DNA of 5,308 nucleotides. Source: Candidatus Eiseniibacteriota bacterium (GTDB taxonomy: Bacteria > Eisenbacteria > RBG-16-71-46 > SZUA-252). The DNA lies in assembly GCA_016880395.1 (NCBI GenBank), contig JAEHDN010000032.1, positions 1 to 5,308 on the forward strand, given 5' to 3'. Position numbers and translations under genes: made by a program. Below, one piece after another: positions 1 through 5,308 of this stretch. The notes below the pieces were generated by a model. That model searched no databases. It was not told the origin of the DNA and saw nothing but the letters and a program-made list of their open reading frames with translations. Within the stretch, counting starts at the first letter, position 1. Each line of letters opens with the position of its first letter.

Positions 1-1380
1 ACCGAGGACAACCAGGACCTCGTCTACACGCACATCTGGTTCCGGCCCGAGTACCCGGTCGTTCCCGCGGTCGTTTCGGCGAAGGACCTCTTCCCCTGGT
101 TCTACGCCCGGATCCGGTCCGGCGAGCCCGTGTGGTTCGACACCCTCGACGAGGTTCCTGCCGATGTCGACCGGGAAAACCTCCGCCGCTTCGATACCAA
201 ATCCAACGCGATCGTTCCCATGGAGGTGGACGGGCGCGTGATCGGAGCGCTCTCCTTTGCCTCGATGCGGAAAGAGCGGACCTGGACGGCCGGAATTCTC
301 GACCGGCTTCGCCTCCTGGCCGCGGTTTTTGCCCAAGTCCTGGCGCGCAAGCAGGGGCAGACCCAGCTCGAGCGGGCCCTCGCGGAAGTCTCGCGCCTGC
401 GGGATCAGCTCGCCTCGGAGAACGTGCAGCTCCGGCACGAGGTCACCGCGCTCAAGGGCCCCAAGTCGATCGCGGCCGAGAGCGAGGCCGTCCGGAAGAT
501 GCTCACACAGGTCGAGCTGGTGGCCGCCACGGATTCCACGGTGCTGCTCCTGGGGGAGACCGGGAGCGGCAAGGAAGTGTTCGCGCAGGCCATCCACGAT
601 CTGAGCCGGCGCCGCGACCGGCCAATGGTCCGCGTGAACTGCGCCGCCATCCCGATTGCGCTCATGGAGAGCGAGCTGTTCGGGCGCGAGCGCGGCGCGT
701 ACACGGGCGCCCTCTCCCGGCAGATCGGCCGCTTCGAGCTGGCCTCGGGGACCACGATCTTCCTCGACGAGGTGGGCGACCTGCCGCTCGAGGCCCAGTC
801 GAAGCAGCTCCGAATCCTTCAAGATCGGACGCTCGAGCGGCTGGGCAGCATCCGGCCGATCCAGGTGGACGTGCGGGTGATCGCCGCGACCAATCGCGAT
901 CTGACCAAGGCTGTCGCCGATCGGGCCTTCCGTGAGGACCTCTTCTATCGCCTGAACGTCTTCCCCATCCGGGTCCCTCCCTTGCGCGAGCGGCCGGAGG
1001 ACATCCCGGTCCTGACCTGGACCTTCATCGACGAGTTCTCGAAGTCCTTCAACAAGAGCATCGAATCGATCTCGAAGACGAGCCTGGGCGCGCTCCAGCG
1101 GCACCCCTGGCCGGGCAACGTGCGCGAGCTGCGAAACGTGATCGAACGCGCCGTGATCGTGGCGAAGGGCCCCGTGCTGGCGGTGGAGCTCCCTCGCTCT
1201 GAACCCGGCCCCGGGGTGCTGAATCTCGTCGATATGGAGCGCGAGCACATCCGGGAGGTCCTCGATAGGGTTCACTGGCGTGTGCGCGGCGAGGGTGGCG
1301 CCGCGGATCTCCTCGGAATCAAGCCGACGACCCTCGAAAGCAGGATGGCCAAGCTCGGGATCCAGCGCCCCAGGCGCTGA
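1..1380 (+). CDS. Sigma-54-dependent transcriptional activator, FhlA-like (GAF / AAA+ / Fis HTH), 5'-truncated by window
   Basis: A bacterial enhancer-binding protein that would use ATP hydrolysis to open sigma-54 RNA polymerase promoters. The frame is open from base 1, so the start is upstream; 459 residues are visible. Residues 1-118 look like the end of a GAF sensor domain (including IVPMEVDGRVIGALSF). Residues 120-152 are a heptad-rich coiled coil. The AAA+ core spans about 157-396: Walker A GETGSGKE at 553-576, the sigma-54 contact loop GAYTGA at 694-711 (canonical GAFTGA), Walker B IFLDE at 757-771, sensor I AATNRD at 883-900, the arginine-finger region FREDLFYRLNVF at 928-963, and sensor II WPGNVRELRNVIERA near 1108-1152. 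The C-terminus (1234-1374) is a Fis-type helix-turn-helix with GIKPTTLESRMAKLGI, the style of FhlA-like regulators. There is no phosphoreceiver domain in the visible part, so a ligand or partner probably controls it through the GAF domain. An internal GTG at 130 lies inside the GAF domain and is not the start. The target promoters and ligand are unknown. Confidence 0.95.
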   Translation, partial: TEDNQDLVYTHIWFRPEYPVVPAVVSAKDLFPWFYARIRSGEPVWFDTLDEVPADVDRENLRRFDTKSNAIVPMEVDGRVIGALSFASMRKERTWTAGILDRLRLLAAVFAQVLARKQGQTQLERALAEVSRLRDQLASENVQLRHEVTALKGPKSIAAESEAVRKMLTQVELVAATDSTVLLLGETGSGKEVFAQAIHDLSRRRDRPMVRVNCAAIPIALMESELFGRERGAYTGALSRQIGRFELASGTTIFLDEVGDLPLEAQSKQLRILQDRTLERLGSIRPIQVDVRVIAATNRDLTKAVADRAFREDLFYRLNVFPIRVPPLRERPEDIPVLTWTFIDEFSKSFNKSIESISKTSLGALQRHPWPGNVRELRNVIERAVIVAKGPVLAVELPRSEPGPGVLNLVDMEREHIREVLDRVHWRVRGEGGAADLLGIKPTTLESRMAKLGIQRPRR

Positions 1381-1406
1381 GGCAGGCGCGAGAAGGAAGG
1401 GTCGTT

Positions 1407-3545
1407 ATGAACCGACTTCGCACCACGGCCGCGGTTCTGCTCGGAATCGTCTGCATCGCGGGCGTCCTCTACGGCGTTGTCATGACCTACGCGACGCGGA
1501 TCCTCTTCGATCCGGTGGTCTTCTCCACGAAGGTTGCCGACAGCCTCGCGGAGCCGCCCGTCGCGCACGTCGTCGCGGACCAGATCAGCGAGCAGATCGT
1601 GAACTATGAACGGGAGCTCACGCCCTACCGGCCGATCGTGCTCGGCACGGTGCAGCAGATCGTCGCCTCGCCCGCGTTCCGCGCGCTCGTGCGACAGGCC
1701 GCGCTCAAGATCCATCCGGTGTTCATCAAGCACGGCGTCGATCTCTCCCTCACGCTCACGGACGTCCAGGTGATCGTGAAGCAGGCGCTCGCGACGAGCC
1801 CCGCCATCGCGGCCAAGCTGCCCGCGAAGGCGAAGCTCGTCCTCGGCTCGAAGGAGGGAATGCCGAACGGGAAGCTTCTCATGCGCATCATCCGGACCGG
1901 GGAACGCTTCCAGCGCCGCGCGATCATCTGGCTCGTGGCCGGTCTCATGTTCGGCGCCCTGGGCCTTCTGGCGGCCCGGCGAAAGGACCGCTACCTTCTC
2001 GGTCTCGGCATCGGCCTCATGACGAGCGCATTCCTTCTGGCCGCTTTCGCGCGCTTCGGCGGACCCATCCTGGCCGGCTTCGCCCGGACTCCGATCGGCG
2101 CGGATCTCGTGCGGGGACTCTGGCCGGTGTTCATCGGGCCGCTGGCGCGGCGCATGATCATCCTGGCCGGGCTGGGCATCGTCCTGACCGCGTCCGTGAC
2201 CTCACTCCTCGCGCGGCTCGACGCGTCCGCGGCGCTCCGGAAGGTTTGGGGCTGGGCCCGGTACCGCCCCGGTCACGCCACGCCGATGATCCTTCGTGGA
2301 ATCGCCATGATCGCGGCGGGCATCATCGTCGCGTTCCACCCGTTCGAGACCCTGGACGTGATCGCGGTTCTTGCGGGGAGCCTCCTCCTCTTCGTGGGTC
2401 TCCAGGACGTGTTCGTCACCGCGGCCCGATTCGCGTCGTCCGGTCCTGCGGCTGCCAAAGCGGCCCCGCGTGCGAAAGGCGGGTCGCGGCTCCCGGCCGC
2501 CATCGGTATGATCGTGGTCGCCGTCCTGGTCGGGGGCGCCGTGTACTGGCTCACGCGCGATCCGGCCGTGCCGCAGGGCATGGGACCGCGTGCCGTCGTG
2601 GCGGTGAACGGTTATGCGGAGCTTAGGGACCGCCGGCTGAACGAGGTCGTGTTCCCGACCACGCACAACTCGATGTCCGCCCTTCCCATTCCCAACTGGA
2701 TGTTCGCCGAGCAGGAACGCACGATCAAGGATCAGCTCGAGGACGGCGTGCGCGGATTCCTGATCGACGTCCACTACGGCGAGCCTGTGCAGGGGCGCAT
2801 CCGCACCGTGATGGACAACGAGATCAACGCCATGAAGAAGTACGAGGCCGTCCTCGGGAAAGAGGGCCTCGAGGCCGCCATGCGCATCCGGAACCGGCTC
2901 GTGGGCGAGCCCGAAGGCGAGAAGGACATCTATCTCGCGCACGGCTTCTGCGAGCTGGGAGCGACGCGGCTCGTGGACGCACTGAGCGACATGAAGGACT
3001 TCCTGCGGGACAATCCCAACGAGGTGGTGATCATCATCGTCCAGGACGAAGGGGTGAAGCCGACCGACGTCGCCTCGAGGTTCGAGATGAGCGGGCTGAT
3101 CGACTATGTCTACCGGGGCCCCGTCGCTCCCCCGTGGCCGACCCTGGTGGACATGGTCGAGCGCGGCGAGCGGGTCGTGGTCTACGCGGAGAACGACACA
3201 ACCGGGGTCCCCTGGTACCACCTGACTGGCGGCAACATCCAGGAGACACCGTATGGCTTCCACTCGCCCGCGGAGTTCTCCAACCGGCCGAACCGGGGCG
3301 GCACGAAGGGGTCGCTCCTCCTCATGAACCACTGGATCGAGACCGCGCCCGCGTCGAAGCCGAGTAACGCCGCGATCGTGAACGCGTATGGCGTGCTGTT
3401 GAAGCGCGCGCGCTCTTGCCGGCGGGAGCGGAAGATGGTGCCCAACCTGGTCGCGGTCGACTTCTACCGGACGGGGGATCTCTTCCGCGTGTGCCGGGCC
3501 CTGAACGGTGTTCCGGAGGCCGACTCCACGGTGGCTGCCCGCTGA
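1407..3545 (+). CDS. Multi-pass membrane protein with extracytoplasmic PI-PLC X-like phosphodiesterase domain
   Basis: 712 residues. The ATG is preceded by GAAGGAAGGG (1392-1401) at good spacing, 26 bases after the regulator's stop, so co-transcription is likely. TM1 is at about residues 7-27, followed by a soluble segment (28-170). More hydrophobic helices lie near 172-190, 196-216, 250-269, 294-312, 316-338 and 363-382. Seven helices with the N-terminus inside, plus the positive loops RRKDR, LRKVWGWARYR and the K/R-rich stretch 345-361 on the inside, place the C-terminal domain outside the cytoplasmic membrane. That domain (about 405-700) matches PLC-like phosphodiesterases: FPTTHNSMS with His420, QLEDGVRGFLIDVHYG (Arg449, Asp454, His456), LAHGFCELGA with His512, then NPNEVVIIIVQDEG. 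His420 and His512 fit the general acid/base pair of the PI-PLC X fold. The substrate is not predictable; phospholipid or another phosphodiester is an inference. The N-terminal part resembles uncharacterised integral membrane proteins. The visible catalytic motifs suggest an active enzyme. Confidence 0.87.
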   Translation: MNRLRTTAAVLLGIVCIAGVLYGVVMTYATRILFDPVVFSTKVADSLAEPPVAHVVADQISEQIVNYERELTPYRPIVLGTVQQIVASPAFRALVRQAALKIHPVFIKHGVDLSLTLTDVQVIVKQALATSPAIAAKLPAKAKLVLGSKEGMPNGKLLMRIIRTGERFQRRAIIWLVAGLMFGALGLLAARRKDRYLLGLGIGLMTSAFLLAAFARFGGPILAGFARTPIGADLVRGLWPVFIGPLARRMIILAGLGIVLTASVTSLLARLDASAALRKVWGWARYRPGHATPMILRGIAMIAAGIIVAFHPFETLDVIAVLAGSLLLFVGLQDVFVTAARFASSGPAAAKAAPRAKGGSRLPAAIGMIVVAVLVGGAVYWLTRDPAVPQGMGPRAVVAVNGYAELRDRRLNEVVFPTTHNSMSALPIPNWMFAEQERTIKDQLEDGVRGFLIDVHYGEPVQGRIRTVMDNEINAMKKYEAVLGKEGLEAAMRIRNRLVGEPEGEKDIYLAHGFCELGATRLVDALSDMKDFLRDNPNEVVIIIVQDEGVKPTDVASRFEMSGLIDYVYRGPVAPPWPTLVDMVERGERVVVYAENDTTGVPWYHLTGGNIQETPYGFHSPAEFSNRPNRGGTKGSLLLMNHWIETAPASKPSNAAIVNAYGVLLKRARSCRRERKMVPNLVAVDFYRTGDLFRVCRALNGVPEADSTVAAR

Positions 3546-4522
3546 GCCCGGGCGCAGGACAGGGAGAGGCCGGGGCGGAAGCGCCGCCGGGCGGAAGCGC
3601 GGCGGCCGCGGACGTCGCGCTCCTGACCGAAGCGCGGTTCGCGGCCGCCGTCGCCCCCGAGGGGAACGCCTTCCTCGGCAACATCCTTCTCGACGACCGG
3701 CTCCTGGCGGACGCGCTCCGGGCTCGCGGCCTCTCCTCGGTGCGGGTGGACTGGGCGCGGCCGGACCTGGATTGGTCCCGCTTCCGCTGCGTCGTGTTCC
3801 GGACGACCTGGAACTATTTCAAGCGCTTCCCCGAGTTCACCGCGTGGTTCGACCGTGTCTCGTCGCAGACCCGCCTCATCAACGCTCCCTCGATCGTCCG
3901 CTGGAACTGGGACAAGCACTACCTGGCCGACCTCGAGGCGCTCGGTGTCCCGGTCGTGCCGTCCCGATTCGTCGAGCGGGGCGAGACTCGGTCGCTTCCT
4001 GACCTCCTCGCCGCGACCGGCTGGAAGGATGCCATCGTGAAGCCCTGCGTCTCCGGGGGCGCGTACCACACGTACCGGATCCACGCGGGGAACGCCGCGG
4101 AGGTGGATGCCGCGGTGCGCGGACTCCTCGACTCGGGAGCGCTGATGATCCAGCCCTTCCAGGACGACATCGTGCGGACCGGCGAGGACACGCTGATGGT
4201 GCTCGGGGGACGCTACACGCATGCCGTGCGGAAGAAGGCGAAGACGGGCGACTTCCGCGTGCAGGACGACTTTGGCGGCACGGTGCACCACCTCGAGCCC
4301 TCGCCGGAGCAGATGGAACTCGCCGAGCGCGCCATGGCCGCTTGTGTCTCGGCCGAGGCGGGCCGGCCGGCGCCTGTCTACGGACGCGTTGACATGGTCC
4401 GGGACAACGACGGCCGGTTCGCGGTCATGGAGCTGGAGCTGATCGAGCCGGAGCTGTGGCTGCGATACCACCCGCCGGCGGCGGAGGCCCTCGCCGAGGC
4501 CATCGCGGGAGAGGTGCCGTGA
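3491..4522 (+). CDS. ATP-grasp domain ligase, DcsG/RimK-like
   Basis: A probable ATP-dependent carboxylate-amine (or related) ligase of the ATP-grasp superfamily, likely cytosolic. Numbering from GTG 3491 (343 residues), the conserved body begins at VALLTEARF (residue 42). It continues with FRTTWNY (103-109), RWNWDKHYL (137-145), the ATP-binding lysine segment IVKPCVSGGA (K184), HAVRKK (244-249), GRVDMVRD (Asp301) and MELELIEPELW (Glu314, Glu316, Glu319), which supplies the probable Mg-ATP ligands. From memory, this order resembles the ATP-grasp enzyme DcsG of D-cycloserine synthesis and many uncharacterised relatives; the substrate cannot be assigned. The start is uncertain. In this frame the only standard codons before the conserved body are TTG 3416 and GTG 3491, after a stop at 3365. 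GTG 3491 gives a 55-base overlap with the PLC gene and has GGGGGA about 12 bases upstream, a weak site. Residues 1-41 look like non-conserved G/A/P-rich sequence. The overlap suggests translational coupling in the same operon. Confidence 0.85.
   Translation: MPGPERCSGGRLHGGCPLSPGAGQGEAGAEAPPGGSAAAADVALLTEARFAAAVAPEGNAFLGNILLDDRLLADALRARGLSSVRVDWARPDLDWSRFRCVVFRTTWNYFKRFPEFTAWFDRVSSQTRLINAPSIVRWNWDKHYLADLEALGVPVVPSRFVERGETRSLPDLLAATGWKDAIVKPCVSGGAYHTYRIHAGNAAEVDAAVRGLLDSGALMIQPFQDDIVRTGEDTLMVLGGRYTHAVRKKAKTGDFRVQDDFGGTVHHLEPSPEQMELAERAMAACVSAEAGRPAPVYGRVDMVRDNDGRFAVMELELIEPELWLRYHPPAAEALAEAIAGEVP
3573..3600 (+). repeat. Short 12-base direct repeat with GC-only hairpin potential
   Basis: GGGCGGAAGCGC occurs exactly at 3573-3584 and 3589-3600, a period of 16 bases. 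The same stretch can form a 7-bp all-GC stem (3583-3589 with 3600-3606, 10-base loop). It sits between the PLC stop codon and the conserved beginning of the ATP-grasp protein. The period is not a multiple of three, so gain or loss of one unit would change frame. In such GC-rich sequence a 12-base repeat can arise by chance, so function is not claimed. Confidence 0.5.
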
Positions 4523-4551
4523 GTCACCGAACCGTGGAGACCTAAGGCTAC

Positions 4552-4581
4552 CTGAGCGGACGCGGCGCGGCGGGCTAGAAT
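4552..4581 (+). promoter_or_regulatory. Candidate sigma-70-type promoter for the secreted-protein gene
   Basis: TAGAAT at 4576-4581 matches the -10 consensus TATAAT at five of six bases and stands out in a GC-rich background. The best -35 candidate is CTGAGC at 4552-4557 with an 18-base spacer, but it matches TTGACA at only three positions. Transcription would start near 4588, giving a leader of about 58 bases. It lies in the only sizeable intergenic gap (4523-4645), just before the secreted-protein gene. No convincing terminator hairpin or sigma-54 -24/-12 element was seen in this gap. Confidence 0.4.
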
Positions 4582-4634
4582 GCACCGACAGAAGCATGCA
4601 TCCCTTGTATCGCACCTCTTGCCAGACCGTTGGT

Positions 4635-4644
4635 GAGGAGGAGA
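4635..4644 (+). promoter_or_regulatory. Strong ribosome binding site fixing a GTG start
   Basis: GAGGAGGAGA lies immediately before the GTG at 4646 and contains AGGAGG (4636-4641), four bases from the start. It supports GTG 4646, followed by MKRSLFL and a signal peptide, as a real translation start even though the frame is later broken. Confidence 0.75.
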
Positions 4645-4645
4645 C

Positions 4646-4873
4646 GTGAAGCGCTCCCTGTTCCTGATGGCGACCTGCCTGGTGGTCGCCTCCCTTCGCG
4701 GCTCCCCCGCCGGAGCCCAGCAGTTCAACTCCGACAGCTACCTGTCCAAGGAGCACGGCATGGCGACCCTCATCCTCCGTCGGGGAGCGCAATTCCATCC
4801 TGATGAATACCTTCTCCCTGTTTCCCCGGTGGGAGTTCACGGCGGCGATCTACACCTACGACGCGGACAATGA
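4646..4873 (+). CDS. N-terminal fragment of secreted, probable outer-membrane protein (frame broken)
   Basis: The GTG start has a strong ribosome binding site. Residues 1-25 form a Sec signal peptide: MKRS, a hydrophobic core FLMATCLVVASL, and an AGA site likely cleaved before QQ. The mature part begins QQFNSDSYLSKEHGMATLIL, which from memory is a recurring start in a family of uncharacterised exported proteins of GC-rich bacteria. Only about 4646-4777 appears to be authentic coding sequence in this frame. From LRRGAQFHPDEY on, the translation loses family resemblance, while the next frame takes up GERNSILMNTFSLFPRW. The 75-residue product is therefore probably the front of a longer protein whose remainder is the ORF from 4803 onward. 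It could instead be a pseudogene if the shift is real. Confidence 0.6.
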   Translation: MKRSLFLMATCLVVASLRGSPAGAQQFNSDSYLSKEHGMATLILRRGAQFHPDEYLLPVSPVGVHGGDLHLRRGQ

Positions 4874-5308
4874 CCCCAGGACGGACGATGGGTACTCGAC
4901 CTCGCTCTATGGGAAGTACATGTTCTTCGAGAACAAGGCCAAGACCGGGGGTTTCGCCGTGAAGGCCGGGACGGGCATGGACCCCGGCTACCTCGCGGCT
5001 GTCGGTCTGCAGGACGCGTTCAAGACCTACTGGACGAACGCGCCCGCCACGGTGCCGCTCTTCCTCAACAAGCTCTCCTGGGATCTCATGCCCGGAGCGA
5101 GCGTGACCTTCGACTACGGAGAGGCCAAGAAAACCACGCCCTCCTTCACCTACTCGACCCGAATGGCGTGGTACGCCTTCGGGCCGACCGCCTCGATCGT
5201 GGGTGAGGTCTTCGGCTCCGCAGGGGACGTGCACGCGATCCCCGAGTACAAGATGGGCATTCGGTGGGAGCCGAACCAGCACGTCGTGCTCGCCCTCACC
5301 TACGGAGA
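4803..5308 (+). CDS. Main body of the same exported protein in the shifted frame, 3'-truncated by window
   Basis: This frame is open to the window end without a stop and has GC-rich third positions. Meaningful protein starts slightly before the ATG, at about 4779 (VGERNSIL). It continues through MNTFSLFPRWEFTAAIYTYD, DDGYSTSLYGKYMFFENKAK, GGFAVKAGTGMDPGYL, NKLSWDLMPGASVTFDYGEA and IPEYKMGIRWEPNQHVVLAL. Alternating hydrophobic/polar stretches, many aromatic residues and Gly/Asp/Asn turns suggest a beta-strand-rich protein, possibly an outer-membrane barrel; this is inference. ATG 4803 has no well-spaced ribosome binding site and the protein has no signal peptide of its own here, so it is best read as the continuation of the protein starting at 4646. 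The C-terminus and exact function are unknown. Confidence 0.65.
   Translation, partial: MNTFSLFPRWEFTAAIYTYDADNDPRTDDGYSTSLYGKYMFFENKAKTGGFAVKAGTGMDPGYLAAVGLQDAFKTYWTNAPATVPLFLNKLSWDLMPGASVTFDYGEAKKTTPSFTYSTRMAWYAFGPTASIVGEVFGSAGDVHAIPEYKMGIRWEPNQHVVLALTYG

Noticed and set aside
132..935. 267-codon plus-strand frame overlapping the regulator
   Set aside because: It is a frame-shifted shadow of the AAA+ regulator, with Arg/Gly/Ala/Pro-rich translation and no domain.
2202..3332. 376-codon open frame on the minus strand
   Set aside because: It is antisense to the PLC-like domain, with low-complexity charged composition and no recognisable motif. The plus strand explains the coding signal.
3416..3490. 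TTG 3416 as the start of the ATP-grasp gene
   Set aside because: It would overlap the upstream gene by 130 bases, has no clear ribosome binding site and adds only non-conserved residues. GTG 3491 is preferred but not certain.
4523..4645. Possible small RNA, riboswitch, terminator or sigma-54 promoter in the intergenic gap
   Set aside because: Only 3-4 bp inverted matches and the short palindrome GCATGC were found. There is no T-run after a stem and no GG-N10-GC element in the right sequence context.
3464..4840. 458-codon open frame on the minus strand
   Set aside because: It lies opposite the recognisable ATP-grasp gene and the secreted-protein start, and its product is rich in Arg, His and Gly without domain motifs. 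This is typical of an antisense shadow in GC-rich coding DNA.

Overview
This is a GC-rich, densely coding, single-strand (+) stretch of bacterial DNA. It has no tRNA, rRNA, CRISPR array or insertion sequence that I can see. High GC, strong G/C preference at third codon positions, an FhlA-type sigma-54 activator and a Sec signal peptide on a likely outer-membrane protein all suggest a diderm, GC-rich soil or sediment lineage such as Myxococcota, Acidobacteriota, Gemmatimonadota or Eisenbacteria-like. The phylum is an inference and weakly supported.

Layout: (1) Bases 1-1380 hold the 3' part of a sigma-54-dependent transcriptional activator: GAF-type sensor domain, coiled coil, AAA+ core and Fis-type DNA-binding helix-turn-helix. 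Its true start lies upstream of the window. (2) After a 26-base gap with a good ribosome binding site, bases 1407-3545 encode a 712-residue multi-pass membrane protein with a C-terminal PI-PLC X-like phosphodiesterase domain, predicted to lie outside the cytoplasmic membrane. (3) Overlapping its 3' end is an ATP-grasp ligase gene ending at 4522, related in pattern to DcsG/RimK-type enzymes. Its start is ambiguous because no start codon lies close to the conserved N-terminus. (4) A 123-base intergenic region carries a plausible promoter (TAGAAT at 4576-4581) and a strong ribosome binding site. (5) From 4646 to the window end runs a secreted, probably outer-membrane protein gene that changes reading frame near 4770-4782. 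The N-terminal piece is in one frame and the rest in another, which implies a frameshift mutation or a sequence error.

The first three genes are packed tightly enough to be one transcription unit: regulator, membrane phosphodiesterase, ligase. A shared pathway (for example envelope lipid or polar headgroup metabolism) is possible but cannot be shown from sequence. The fourth gene probably has its own promoter. I see no clear evidence of a wholly new system. The points most worth a second look are the broken reading frame of the last gene, the membrane-PLC architecture with its altered active-site pattern, and the unusual start region of the ATP-grasp gene.
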